NCBI GenBank assembly: GCA_910584805.1
Contig: CAJUCB010000019.1
Span: 1 to 29,608 of the forward strand
Length of the DNA: 29,608 nt
Reading direction: 5' to 3'
From: an uncultured Oscillospiraceae bacterium
GTDB taxonomy: Bacteria > Bacillota > Clostridia > Oscillospirales > Oscillospiraceae
Shown: positions 1 to 8,697 of the stretch, piece by piece
How the letters are laid out: every line of letters begins with the position of its first letter
How positions within the stretch are numbered: position 1 is the first letter of the stretch
Notes under the pieces: generated by a model
Databases searched by the model: none
Told to the model about the DNA's origin: nothing
Seen by the model: only the letters and a program-made list of their open reading frames with translations
Translations under genes and position numbers: made by a program

Positions 1-76
1 CCGCCCTCTGAAAAAAATATTTCAAATTTTTTCGCATTTACTCTTGACATTTCCGGGGTCTTTTCCCGCCATGGCC

Positions 77-1267
77 TCACCCCTGAAAGTTCACTGTGAT
101 ACGGCACAGCTCACTGCGGGTCCCCAGGCGCATGTTGGGGCCAAACACCCCCACCCCGGAGGTGACGATATTGTGCATCCCATCCTTTTGGAGATATCCA
201 CAGGGGTTCTCCCAAAACAGGCCAATCAATAGGTTCCCAGGGAAGAGCTGCCCATCGTGGGTGTGGCCGCACAGGTCCACATCCACCCCGGCGTCCGCCA
301 GCGCCTGTAGCTCCCTGGGCTCGTGGTCCAGCACCAAAATGGGCTTGCTGTGGTCTAAGCCCCGGGTCAGCTCCGCCGGGGTCTTGCGCCTTTCGATGCC
401 CCGGCCAGGCCGCTCATAGTCCGCCCGGCCTAGAAGGTAGAACGAGCCGTCGATGAGCACCCCCTCGTCCCGGAGCAGGTGGATATTGGCCGCCTCCAAA
501 AAGGCGTCCATGCGGGGGTCGCTGGCCTTCTCCCCGTCGGTGGGGAAGCTAAACCCTGCCAGGAGCTTTTCCTCCACATCGTGGTTCCCATAGCAGGCGT
601 AGACGCCGTATTTGCTCTGGATGCTGCCCAAAATCGCCGCCAATCCTGCCGGGTCTTCCAGGGCGGCATAGGCGTTGTCAAAGATATCCCCGGCGATGAC
701 CACCAGGTCCGGGTTTTCCCGGTTGATCTTCTCCACCATCTGCCCCATCTGGGCCATCCCCACACTGTAGCCCAGGTGGAGGTCTGCCACCAGGACAATC
801 TTCAATTCCTTCCTTGCCCCGGCACTTTTGTCCACCGTGAGGGTATAGTCTGTGGTCTGGATGTTCCGGGCGTTCAGGCTCCCCCCAACGCTGAGGGCAG
901 CGATCAACAGGAGGCAGAGGGCCCCCGCAAGAATGCGGTGGCGGTCCGAAAGGGGTGCCCGCCCGTGGCGCTTGGCATACCGGCCCCTCAAGGCCCAGAA
1001 GAGCTCCGTCCCCGCCGCCACCAGGGCCGTGTACAGGAGCACCCCCAGCCAGAAGCTGTTGAACCCTTTCAGCAGCCGTTGGAGGGCGCTGGGTTCCAAA
1101 AAGGAGGCGGGGAGGATGCTCAGGTTCAGGCAGACGAAGAGTACAGCGGCCACCGCCTGTACCCCAGGCCACCGGCCCCAGGGGAACAGCTTCAGCCACC
1201 GGCGCAGGCGCCGCCAGAGATACAGGCAGAACAGAAGATAAACAGGTGCTAGGAACAGGGCGGTCAT
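77..1267 (-). CDS. Membrane-anchored calcineurin-like metallophosphoesterase
   Basis: A 396-residue protein with about four hydrophobic segments in the first 130 residues (roughly 1-18, 38-58, 72-92, 112-130), followed by a calcineurin-like phosphoesterase domain. The di-metal motifs are all visible in order: D-L-H at 162-164, G-D-I-F-D at 193-197, G-N-H-D at 227-230, a later D-H-E-P and a C-G-H-T-H-D-G-Q near the C-terminus. This order matches the YkuE/YaeI-like family, whose studied members are membrane-associated phosphoesterases; the substrate here is unknown. Its ATG overlaps the stop of the upstream membrane-fusion gene by four bases (ATGA), so it is very likely translationally coupled as the last gene of a three-gene run. 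The catalytic domain probably faces outward, but topology is inference. Confidence 0.9.
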   Translation of the reverse strand: MTALFLAPVYLLFCLYLWRRLRRWLKLFPWGRWPGVQAVAAVLFVCLNLSILPASFLEPSALQRLLKGFNSFWLGVLLYTALVAAGTELFWALRGRYAKRHGRAPLSDRHRILAGALCLLLIAALSVGGSLNARNIQTTDYTLTVDKSAGARKELKIVLVADLHLGYSVGMAQMGQMVEKINRENPDLVVIAGDIFDNAYAALEDPAGLAAILGSIQSKYGVYACYGNHDVEEKLLAGFSFPTDGEKASDPRMDAFLEAANIHLLRDEGVLIDGSFYLLGRADYERPGRGIERRKTPAELTRGLDHSKPILVLDHEPRELQALADAGVDVDLCGHTHDGQLFPGNLLIGLFWENPCGYLQKDGMHNIVTSGVGVFGPNMRLGTRSELCRITVNFQG

Positions 1268-3153
1268 TGCGGCAACTCCTCCATCACGGCGGCGCTGGCC
1301 TCATAGTCCGTGATCCCCGCCCCGGTATTGGGCTGGATGGACGAGTAGACCTGGTCCGCCACAAATATCCCCAGCAGCACCAGGGCTGCCGCCGTCATGG
1401 CCTTGGCTGGGAGCTTGCGCATGGCCCCGTCCAGCAGAGGGGCCAGGACGTACACCACAGCCATCCCCGCCACCCCAAAGACCAGCAGGCCTTCGGCGCA
1501 GATCCGGCCATTGAGATTTAGAAAATAGCCGGTGTAGTCCCACCAGCGAGTCCCCCCGTGCATCAGCTCCAAGCCCAGGGAGGTGAAATACTCCACACAG
1601 CCGCACAGGACGACGGCGGAGAGAAATTCCAGCCCCGGCCGCTTCCGGAAACGGTTCAGCACCAGAAGGATCAGCACACTCCCCCAGCCGTAGATGGGCA
1701 GCCAAGGGCCGTGGAGAACCCCACGGTTGACGAATACCCCATCGGTGAGCAGGTGCAGGCTCACTTCCCAGAGCCACCCCACAAAGGACAGGGAGAAGAA
1801 CATCAGCACCAGGGACCAGACAGAATAGTAGCGTATGTAGTTCAGGTTCCCCATCCACTTGCGCTTGCGCTTCTCCGGGATGGGGTGCAGCCGGGTGGGA
1901 TAAACTAACCCTTCCAGGGCCTGGATGTCGTAGTCCAGCTGGGCCGCACGGTTCTGGGCCGCTTCCAGGCATTCCAGCTCCTGGCTCCGGCGGATGGTCA
2001 CACCAAAGTTATCCGCCAGGAATTTGTGGATGCCCTTGAGGGGGGTAATCATCTCCGCCGCAGACTGGGCTTTTGCCTGCCGCACGTCCCCGTACCGCCG
2101 GGACAGCTCCTCCGGCTCCGCCTTTTGGAAGAGGTAGCGGTCGTTGAGGCGGGCACTGTGTTCCACCTGGCGCTCCTTCCCCAGGCGGCGCAGCTCCACA
2201 TAGTATTCTGTCTGCACCGCCGTCATGTATGGCACGGTGTAGAGGCTGTTTACCACCCCTGCTGTGAGGGCCCCCAGGAGGACCCAGCCCAGGAAGGACA
2301 GCTCCATCCAGAAGCACTCCCACTTGTGGCCGTGCATCAGCCGCCGGGAAAGGGTGATGGCCTCCAAGGTCCCCAGGTCCTGGTTCTCCGCCATCAGGAA
2401 GGGGACCAGGTAATAGGAATAATACTTGATGGCTCCCCCCACGATGGTCAGGCTCCAAAGGGCGGTGAAGAGATTGACCACCAACTGAGTCACCCCCACG
2501 TGGCACCAGCGCTTCACCCGCATCAAAAACCAGACCCGGTGGGCGGGGAGCTTTTCATAGCAGCGGCCCTCCAAGAACATACGCAGGATCACCGCACGGT
2601 AGACCCCCAGCACGAAGATCTCCACCAGCAGCACCAGGGCCATGGCCAGGAGCAGCAGGATCACCACCACCGCGCTGTCGTTCCCCACCAGGGCCCGGAT
2701 GCCCATGGTCAGGGTGACCAGGTATGCCCCGGAGGAGACCTTGTTCACCAGCATAGCCAGCACCCCATCGCTCCTGCCCAAAATCGCCTCCCGGTCCACC
2801 TGAGAGGCCGCCACATAGCCCTCCTCCGCCTGGCGGATGGCCTCCTCCCGCTGTGCCTCCTGGCCCAGGGCCAGGTCCACGGTGAACTCCACAAAGGCGT
2901 TCACCAGGGCTGAGAGCAATGTCACCCGGTTCTCCTGGTCTCCCGCCGGCGGCACGGATACGCTCACATCCGGTGGGACCATTGTCGCCTCCACCTGTGG
3001 GGCCTGGCTGCCCTCCGCCCTGGCGGAAACATTGCTGAACACCGTCAGCTCCCCGCCCAGGATGGCCGGCACCAGGCACAGCAGCAGGAAAATGGCATAA
3101 TGCCGTTTCAGAGCCCGACGGCCCCTGGTCTTCAATTCTTTCCTTGTTGGCAT
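1264..3153 (-). CDS. DUF975 / CmpB-like (ABC transporter type IV) membrane fusion protein
   Basis: A 629-residue multi-spanning membrane protein that looks like two families in one chain. Residues 1 to about 330 resemble DUF975: a basic start (MPTRKELKTRGRRAL) followed by several membrane segments near 20-35, 160-190, 220-250 and 285-310. After a charged linker, residues about 441-600 resemble the putative ABC-transporter type IV (CmpB-like) family, with the motif R-G-V-L-H-G-P-W-L-P-I-Y-G-W-G at 477-491 and W-W-D-Y at 537-540. Both families are poorly characterised; no transport substrate can be given. It lies 32 bases downstream of the AAA ATPase gene and overlaps the metallophosphoesterase gene by four bases. 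Family assignment is from memory of motif shape; function is unknown. Confidence 0.8.
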   Translation of the reverse strand: MPTRKELKTRGRRALKRHYAIFLLLCLVPAILGGELTVFSNVSARAEGSQAPQVEATMVPPDVSVSVPPAGDQENRVTLLSALVNAFVEFTVDLALGQEAQREEAIRQAEEGYVAASQVDREAILGRSDGVLAMLVNKVSSGAYLVTLTMGIRALVGNDSAVVVILLLLAMALVLLVEIFVLGVYRAVILRMFLEGRCYEKLPAHRVWFLMRVKRWCHVGVTQLVVNLFTALWSLTIVGGAIKYYSYYLVPFLMAENQDLGTLEAITLSRRLMHGHKWECFWMELSFLGWVLLGALTAGVVNSLYTVPYMTAVQTEYYVELRRLGKERQVEHSARLNDRYLFQKAEPEELSRRYGDVRQAKAQSAAEMITPLKGIHKFLADNFGVTIRRSQELECLEAAQNRAAQLDYDIQALEGLVYPTRLHPIPEKRKRKWMGNLNYIRYYSVWSLVLMFFSLSFVGWLWEVSLHLLTDGVFVNRGVLHGPWLPIYGWGSVLILLVLNRFRKRPGLEFLSAVVLCGCVEYFTSLGLELMHGGTRWWDYTGYFLNLNGRICAEGLLVFGVAGMAVVYVLAPLLDGAMRKLPAKAMTAAALVLLGIFVADQVYSSIQPNTGAGITDYEASAAVMEELPQ

Positions 3154-3185
3154 CCTCTCGCCCCTTTTTCTTCTGTCTCTATGGT

Positions 3186-4088
3186 TTATGGGGACGAGGA
3201 AGCGTCCTCCAATTCCCGTGCATGGTCTTTGAAAAAGCCATAGTAGGCCTGCACCGCTGGGAGCTGCGTCCAGGGTTTGGGCTGGATGGCCGCCTGCTCC
3301 ACAGACCCCAACTCGTCCAAATCATACACCACCGCCCCCGGCATGGCCAGGAGGAAGGGCGAGTGGGTGGACAGGATGAGCTGGCAACGGAAGAAGCGCA
3401 CCGAATCCGCCAAAAAGCCCGCCAGCTCCTGCTGGAAGGCCGGAGATAAGCTGTTCTCCGGCTCGTCCAGCAGGTACAGGCCGTCCTCCTGGATTTGGTT
3501 GGTGAAGTAGTGCAGGGCTGTCTCCCCGTTGGAGCGTCCCCGGAGGTTGCCCCCCAAGGTCCGTCGCACGAAGTCCGACCCGCTGGCCTTTTTGCGCTGG
3601 GCCAGCACCAGCTTTTTCAGATGGTCAAAGTCCTCCAAGGACTCCATTTGAAACCTTTCCTCCCGGAGCTGTCGGTATTCCTGAAGCAGCTCTCCCCGTG
3701 CCAGGTCGATGCCCTGGTTCAGGCTGCGCTGGTCCAGGAGGTCGTCGAACACATCGTCACTGGTGAGGACCTTCCCCTCCCGCCAGCGTTTCCCGGTGGT
3801 GGTGCAGCGACACAGCGCCGCATAGGTCTGGAAGAAGGGGGTGCAGTTGTAGACGCTCCGCCGCGCCAGCCCCTGCTTCTCCCCCAGGAGGTTCAACAGG
3901 GTGGTCTTGCCGGAGCCGTTGCCCCCGTAGAAAATGGTGAGGGAGTGGAGGGGAACGGTCACTTCCTCCCAGTGGTCAAAGACCCCAAAGGGGTAGACAT
4001 TGTTGTAACAGGTCCGCTTGTTGATCGCGGCCTCCAGGGCATCCTCTGCAGCGCTGCGGCTGGGCAGGCGCAATTCCGCAAGATACAA
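3186..4088 (-). CDS. AAA family ATPase (RecF/SMC-like, stand-alone)
   Basis: An ATPase of about 300 residues. Counting from the TTG at 4088, it has a Walker A motif G-G-N-G-S-G-K-T-T at about 55-63, an ABC-like signature R-S-N-G-E-T-A at about 185-191 and a Walker B segment L-Y-L-L-D-E-P-E-N-S-L-S-P at about 204-216, then an S-T-H-S-P-F switch region. This is the ABC-type ATPase core of predicted RecF/SMC-like AAA proteins. The frame stays open to a TTG at 4154, but homologues usually begin close to a sequence like Y-L-A-E-L-R-L-P-S, and the TTG at 4088 has an AAGGAG ten bases upstream, so I chose it; 4154 remains possible. It is first in a run with the DUF975 fusion and phosphoesterase genes. 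Role unknown. Confidence 0.82.
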   Translation of the reverse strand: MYLAELRLPSRSAAEDALEAAINKRTCYNNVYPFGVFDHWEEVTVPLHSLTIFYGGNGSGKTTLLNLLGEKQGLARRSVYNCTPFFQTYAALCRCTTTGKRWREGKVLTSDDVFDDLLDQRSLNQGIDLARGELLQEYRQLREERFQMESLEDFDHLKKLVLAQRKKASGSDFVRRTLGGNLRGRSNGETALHYFTNQIQEDGLYLLDEPENSLSPAFQQELAGFLADSVRFFRCQLILSTHSPFLLAMPGAVVYDLDELGSVEQAAIQPKPWTQLPAVQAYYGFFKDHARELEDASSSP

Positions 4089-4210
4089 CCTTCTCCCTCT
4101 CCTTTTCTGGATAAATTCTCCAATTTCCCCACCCTCATCCAAATTCTTCGTCAATTTGTCTGTAAAGTGTTTCTACTTGTAACCCTTTTGTAATATAAGG
4201 GGTCTTTCTG

Positions 4211-5467
4211 TCAGATGACACCACGGGCCTCCAAATCCTGACGCAGGGTGATGGTTTTCCCGGCAAGTTTACAGTCCAGGGCCGCCTGGCACAGCAGGAC
4301 CACATCCCCACGGCTAATGGCCGCGTTTTGGTGCCCGGCGTGGTACTGCCCATGGGTGAGCCCCACTTGATCCGACAGGGTCCAGGGGGCGGCCCAGTCG
4401 AAGTCCTGGCCGCTCTGGTAGCCCAGGGCCCGGAGGAGGAAGGTCAGCTCCTGGGACACGGTGGTGGGATTGCGCCCGGAGAAGCTGGTGTTCCCCGTGC
4501 CGTAGGCGATGCCGTTGCGGTAGGCAAAGCCCACATAGGGGGAGGCCCATTGGGACACATCCTGGAAGGGGTGGGCCGCGGCATCACTGGCTCCGATCTC
4601 CCCCTCCCGGCCCAGCAGCCGCAGAAGCATGGTCAAGGCCTCTTCTCTGGAACACTGCTGGTCCAGGGCAAAGTCCGGCTGGCCGTTGGGCAGGGTCCCC
4701 TTGCCCAGGAATAGGCCCAGGCGGTACAGCTCCCAGGCCGCGGCCTCCTGGGGGGTGCCCTGTATGGTCACCGTGAGGGATGTGGTCTGGCTGCCACACT
4801 GGACCTGCACTGTCTGCTTCCCCACCACATGGGCGTTATAGCCGCTGCACATCTCCGGGGACAGGGGGAGGTAGCTGTCTCCATGCTCACAGCGCAGGAC
4901 GATCACCCCATCCATGTCCTGAAGCTGGGTGCCCACGGGATAGGACGCCGCCCCTAGGCTAACGCGGCTCACCTGGGGGCTGCAAGTCCCCAAAAACATC
5001 TGGGTCCACCCCCGGCCGTTGTTGCCCATCCCCAAGTGGGTGTAGGGGCCGGTGAGGATATTCGACCGGTGGCCGGGGCTGTTCATCCAGCCATCCACCA
5101 CAGCGGCGGGAGTGCCATAGCCGATGGCGATGTTCTCCCCGGAGCGGGTGAAATCGTAGGGGTCCAGCCCCACGTCATTGAGGGCGGTCATGCAGGACTG
5201 CCCGTTGGGCCGGGTGTGGTCAAACACCTGGCCGATCTCTCGGGCCCGAATCTGGGCGGCGGCATGGAGGCCCTCAAAGGTGCTCAAGGGCTGCAAGCCC
5301 TCTTTGGCTCGCTCCACATTGGTGAGCCGCAGGGCCTCCCAGGAGTTGGCCGAGATGGCCTCCCGCCAGCCTGTGCTGACCTGTTCCGGCCCCGTAACCG
5401 CCCCGGCGGTGACCCCCAGGCTCAGGGCCAGGGTCAGGGCTAAGAGCATGGACAAAAAACGCTTCAT
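4211..5467 (-). CDS. Secreted CAP/SCP-domain protein with SLH-like C-terminus
   Basis: A 418-residue exported protein. Residues 1-23 form a typical signal peptide (K-R, a Leu/Ala core, then T-A-G-A). Residues about 44-160 are a CAP (cysteine-rich secretory/PR-1) domain with the usual pocket residues H84, E111 and H133 in contexts F-D-H-T-R-P, S-G-E-N-I-A and S-P-G-H-R-S-N-I. A middle region (about 165-240) looks Ig-like. Residues about 245-415 hold SLH-like repeats (F-x-D-V-x-x-W-A-S-P-Y-V), suggesting attachment to a secondary wall polymer. Bacterial CAP proteins are often spore- or surface-related, with function mostly unknown. An AAGGAG site precedes the ATG. No gene overlaps it on either side, so it may be monocistronic. 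Confidence 0.9.
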   Translation of the reverse strand: MKRFLSMLLALTLALSLGVTAGAVTGPEQVSTGWREAISANSWEALRLTNVERAKEGLQPLSTFEGLHAAAQIRAREIGQVFDHTRPNGQSCMTALNDVGLDPYDFTRSGENIAIGYGTPAAVVDGWMNSPGHRSNILTGPYTHLGMGNNGRGWTQMFLGTCSPQVSRVSLGAASYPVGTQLQDMDGVIVLRCEHGDSYLPLSPEMCSGYNAHVVGKQTVQVQCGSQTTSLTVTIQGTPQEAAAWELYRLGLFLGKGTLPNGQPDFALDQQCSREEALTMLLRLLGREGEIGASDAAAHPFQDVSQWASPYVGFAYRNGIAYGTGNTSFSGRNPTTVSQELTFLLRALGYQSGQDFDWAAPWTLSDQVGLTHGQYHAGHQNAAISRGDVVLLCQAALDCKLAGKTITLRQDLEARGVI

Positions 5468-5501
5468 GGTGATTCTCTCCTTCTCATCGTTCTATGACAC
5501 A

Positions 5502-5535
5502 GCCTGCCGCAGAGCATGTACGCACCGCGGCAGGC
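5502..5535. other. Inverted repeat between the U32 peptidase and CAP genes
   Basis: A 9-bp perfect stem (5502-5510 with 5527-5535) with a 16-base loop lies just after the U32 stop. There is no T-tract on the minus strand, so it is not a classical intrinsic terminator; it may be an RNA-stabilising or weak termination hairpin. Confidence 0.35.
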
Positions 5536-5548
5536 CGCTATCATCATG

Positions 5549-6763
5549 TTAGGAATGCTCCCGGCACGCCCGCAGAAAGGACAGGGGCGGGGCATACACC
5601 GGCAGTTGGAGGTGGAATTTCATCTCCGGGTGCCGGGCCTCCCGGAGGGGATAGCCCAGGGCGTCCAGCAGCAGGGGGGCCGGGAAGGCCACCGGCCGCA
5701 GGTCTGGGCCCACCAGCTCGATGGGGTCCCCCACAGAGAACTTGTTGCGCAAGGAAGCCAGCGCCAGGCCGTTTTCATCGCAGGACTCCACCACCGCCAG
5801 CACCTGCCAGTCCCGGATGTAGCGGGCATCCTCGGTAAACTGCCCTGGCTGGCCGTAGAAGAAGCCGGTGGAGTAGTGCCGGTGGCTGACCTTCTCCACT
5901 TCCTCCCGCCAGGCTGGGTCCAGGGGGTGGCCTGCCTGGGCAGCGTCGATGCCGTGGCGGTAGGCCCCGGTAACCACGGCGGCGTAGTAGGCGGACTTGG
6001 CCCTGCCCTCGATCTTCAACGAGTCCACCCCCGCCGCAATCAGGTCCGGGAGGTGGTCGATCATGCACATGTCCCGGGAGTTCATGATGTAGGTGCCCTT
6101 GCCGTCCTCGTAGACGTCAAAATACTCCCCTGGCCGCTTCTCCTCCATGAGGCTGTACTGGTAGCGGCAGGGCTGGGCACAGGCGCCACGGTTGGAGTCC
6201 CGCCCAGTCATGTAGTTGGACAGGAGGCAGCGTCCGGAATAAGACACGCACATGGCCCCATGGGCAAAGGCCTCTAGCTCCAAGCCCCTGGGGGCCTTGG
6301 CCCGGATGGTGGCGATCTCCTCCAAGCTCAGCTCCCTGGCCAGGATCACCCGCTGGGCCCCCAGGTCATGCCAGGCCCGGGCAGCCTGGTGGTTCACCAC
6401 GCTGGCCTGGGTGCTGATGTGGATATGCAGGGAGGGGGCGTATCGCTTGGCCAGGGCCAGCACCCCCACGTCAGCCAGAATGATGGCGTCGGCCCCCGCC
6501 TCCTCCAGCAGCGCTAACCACTGGGGGAGGCGTTCCACTTCGTCGTTCCGGGGCATGGTGTTGCAGGTCACGTGGACTTGCACCCCACGGCCATGGCAGT
6601 AGGCCACGGCCTGCTGCAATGCCTCCGGGGAGAAGTTCCCCGCAAAAGCCCGCATCCCGAAGACGTCCCCGGCGAGATACACCGCGTCGGCCCCGTAGGC
6701 CACGGACATCTCCAACTGCTCCCAGTTGCCGCCGGGGGATAGGAGTTCTAGTTTCTTTTCCAT
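5549..6763 (-). CDS. Peptidase U32 family protein (tRNA/rRNA hydroxylation type)
   Basis: A 404-residue U32-family protein. The N-terminus L-E-L-L-S-P-G-G-N-W-E and the signature E-A-F-A-H-G-A-M-C-x-S-x-S-G-R-C at about 164-179 are diagnostic. Cysteines at 172, 179, 195 and 199 form the set proposed to hold an Fe-S cluster. Although named collagenase-like peptidases, U32 members studied in E. coli and Bacillus (TrhP, RlhA) act in prephenate-dependent hydroxylation of tRNA or 23S rRNA; I infer an RNA-modification role here but cannot say which RNA. The ATG overlaps the mltG stop by one base (TAATG), so the two are coupled. A hairpin follows its stop at 5502-5535. Confidence 0.9.
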   Translation of the reverse strand: MEKKLELLSPGGNWEQLEMSVAYGADAVYLAGDVFGMRAFAGNFSPEALQQAVAYCHGRGVQVHVTCNTMPRNDEVERLPQWLALLEEAGADAIILADVGVLALAKRYAPSLHIHISTQASVVNHQAARAWHDLGAQRVILARELSLEEIATIRAKAPRGLELEAFAHGAMCVSYSGRCLLSNYMTGRDSNRGACAQPCRYQYSLMEEKRPGEYFDVYEDGKGTYIMNSRDMCMIDHLPDLIAAGVDSLKIEGRAKSAYYAAVVTGAYRHGIDAAQAGHPLDPAWREEVEKVSHRHYSTGFFYGQPGQFTEDARYIRDWQVLAVVESCDENGLALASLRNKFSVGDPIELVGPDLRPVAFPAPLLLDALGYPLREARHPEMKFHLQLPVYAPPLSFLRACREHS

Positions 6764-8058
6764 TAGTTTCCACTCTGACTTGCCATAAAGTTTTCGTGCT
6801 CAGAGAGACTGTTAAAGAAGTGGTGGACACCATCGTCGCCCAAGGAATAGTAATAATAGTTGCTGCTATCCGGGTTCATAGCCGCCAGGATAGAGGTCAT
6901 ACCGGGGTTAGAAATGGGTCCAGGGGGCAGACCCTTGTTGAGGTAGGTGTTGTAGGGGCTGCTCAGGTTTCTATAGTCGTCCCTGGTCACCTTACGGGCC
7001 TCTGTTCCTTCCTCCGCCTGCTGGTCCAGGACATACTGCAAGGTTGCGTCGACCTGGACATAGCCCTGGGTGCCAGAATTGGGGTGGTTGAGACGGTTGT
7101 AAATCACCGAGGCGATCTTGGTGCGGTCGGTGCCGTCCGTCTCCCGCTCGATCATGGAGGCGATGATGATGATGTCCCGGACGGTCCGCCCGGAGTCGGC
7201 AATCTTCTGGCGCATCTCGTCGGTGACCTTGGCATCGAAGTTCACCAGCATCTTGTTCAGGATGAAACGGGGGTCCTCGCCCATGTAGAACTCATAGGTG
7301 TCTGGGAAGAGGTAGCCCTCTAGGCGGTTGGGGTCCCCCAAGGGGATGTCCTGTAGGAAGGAGAAGGCATAGTCGTGGTTGGCGGCCATATCCTCCAACT
7401 TTTCCACGCTGGAAATCCCCTTGTCCTCTAGCATCTGGAAAATCTGCTTGACGCTGTAGCCCTCCGGGATGGTCACGGCCGTACTCATGCGGCTGCTGGA
7501 ACTGGACCCAAGGTTGTTCAAAATGGCACGGTAGTCCATGTCCGTGTTCAGCTCATAGGTGCCCACGGAGATTTTCTCCCGGCCGTTGGTCACAGCGGAG
7601 AAGAGGCGGAATGCCCACTTATAGTTGATAATCCCCTGGTCCTTAAGCTGCTTCACCACACCGCCAAAGTCATTCTCGTCCTGGACGTTGATGACCGCTG
7701 TGCCCTCTTCCTTGTTCAGGGCCAGCACGTCGTTGGCCAGGGTCCAGCCCACCACCGCCAGGATGACGGAGATGCCGCAGACCATCAGGATATACAGCAT
7801 GGAGCTGGACAGGGTGGAGCGCTTTTTCTTCCGCTTCTGGTTGGAGCGGGACGGGGGCCGGTGGGGCGGCTCCTCCCGGTGGCGCCGGGGCTCCGGGTCC
7901 TCCCGGTAACGGCGCTGGTCTGGCTCCTCCCGATAGCGGCGCTGGGGCGGGTCGTCCCGGTAGTGCCGGGGGGGTGGGTCGTCCCGGTATCTTCTTCTCT
8001 CCGGTTCCTCCCGGTAGCGCCGGGGCTCCGGGTCGCCCCGATATCTTCGATTATCCAT
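6763..8058 (-). CDS. mltG: Endolytic murein transglycosylase MltG (YceG-like)
   Basis: A 431-residue inner-membrane lytic transglycosylase that cleaves nascent glycan strands and so sets their length. One membrane segment lies at about 87-107, after a very basic stretch (K-R-K-K-K-R). The YceG core has L-E-G-Y-L-F-P-D-T-Y at 246-255, the catalytic glutamate E304 in A-S-M-I-E-R-E-T, and the C-terminal G-L-P-P-G-P-I-S-N-P-G motif. The cytoplasmic N-terminus is unusual: residues 4-66 are seven near-copies of a nine-residue R-R-Y-R-E/D-E/D-P unit. The gene sits downstream of the cyclo-ligase and is coupled to the U32 gene. Chromosomal pairing of mltG with a U32 gene is common in Firmicutes. Confidence 0.95.
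   Translation of the reverse strand: MDNRRYRGDPEPRRYREEPERRRYRDDPPPRHYRDDPPQRRYREEPDQRRYREDPEPRRHREEPPHRPPSRSNQKRKKKRSTLSSSMLYILMVCGISVILAVVGWTLANDVLALNKEEGTAVINVQDENDFGGVVKQLKDQGIINYKWAFRLFSAVTNGREKISVGTYELNTDMDYRAILNNLGSSSSSRMSTAVTIPEGYSVKQIFQMLEDKGISSVEKLEDMAANHDYAFSFLQDIPLGDPNRLEGYLFPDTYEFYMGEDPRFILNKMLVNFDAKVTDEMRQKIADSGRTVRDIIIIASMIERETDGTDRTKIASVIYNRLNHPNSGTQGYVQVDATLQYVLDQQAEEGTEARKVTRDDYRNLSSPYNTYLNKGLPPGPISNPGMTSILAAMNPDSSNYYYYSLGDDGVHHFFNSLSEHENFMASQSGN
7861..8049 (-). repeat. 27-bp tandem repeat, seven units, in the 5' end of mltG
   Basis: Seven in-frame 27-base units encode the Arg/Tyr/Asp/Glu/Pro repeat at residues 4-66 of MltG. The units differ mainly at E/D and P positions (for example RRYRGDPEP, RRYREEPER, RHYRDDPPQ), so the repeat is imperfect but clearly periodic. 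Copy number could vary between strains by slippage. Confidence 0.85.
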
Positions 8059-8109
8059 TTGTTAACCTCCCTCTGGATTTGCCCCGCTGGGTTGGGGCTT
8101 CCATTGGTT

Positions 8110-8697
8110 TCATCTCTCTTGCAGGTCAGGCCAGACCTGGCCCTCCTCGGTGAGCACATAGCGCACCCACACGTCCAGGGGCTCCCGTGGCAGGTTCACC
8201 TGGAAGAACTCCTCCCGGCACAGGCCGATGCTTATGCCGTCGTAGTCCTCCAAATAGCGGTCATAGTAGCCGCCCCCCTGGCCCAGGCGGTTGCCCCGGC
8301 TGTCGAAGCACAGCCCCGGCACCAGCACCAGGTCCAAGTCCTCCCTGGGCACCACCGGGCAGCCCTCCCCTGGGGCGGGGATGCCGTACTTGTCCGGCTG
8401 CAATTCCTCCAAGGCTGTGATGGCCCGGGCCTCCATCTGGTGGTCCGGCAGGCAGCGGGGCAGGCACACCCGCTTGCCCTGGTCCAGCAGGGCTTGGAGG
8501 ATGGGCCGGGTGTCCACCTCTGTCCCCACGCCGCAGTAGAGCAGCAGGGTGCCCGCCTGGGCCACCTTGGGATGTTGGAGGAATTGTGCCGCCAGGGCCT
8601 GGTCGGACTCCGCCCGCTCTTCCTGGCTGAGCTCTTCCAGCACCGCACGCATCTGCTGGCGCAGAATCTGTTTCACTTGCGCTATCTCTTGTCCCAT
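8110..8697 (-). CDS. 5-formyltetrahydrofolate cyclo-ligase
   Basis: A 195-residue enzyme that converts 5-formyl-THF to 5,10-methenyl-THF using ATP, returning stored folate to the one-carbon pool in the cytoplasm. The family signature R-L-G-Q-G-G-G-Y-Y-D-R-Y-L is at about 137-149, with the upstream V-P-G-L-C-F-D and the Y-G-I-P-x-P segment at 104-109; length is normal. Its ATG directly follows the thymidylate kinase TAA, so translation is probably coupled. Presence beside tmk, and of thyA and folA 10 kb away, fits a folate/thymidylate theme. The neighbouring mltG starts 51 bases downstream. Confidence 0.95.
   Translation of the reverse strand: MGQEIAQVKQILRQQMRAVLEELSQEERAESDQALAAQFLQHPKVAQAGTLLLYCGVGTEVDTRPILQALLDQGKRVCLPRCLPDHQMEARAITALEELQPDKYGIPAPGEGCPVVPREDLDLVLVPGLCFDSRGNRLGQGGGYYDRYLEDYDGISIGLCREEFFQVNLPREPLDVWVRYVLTEEGQVWPDLQER

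Noticed and set aside
44..50. TTGACA near the left edge as a promoter
   Set aside because: No -10 box at suitable distance and no plus-strand gene follows; the frames there shadow the phosphoesterase.
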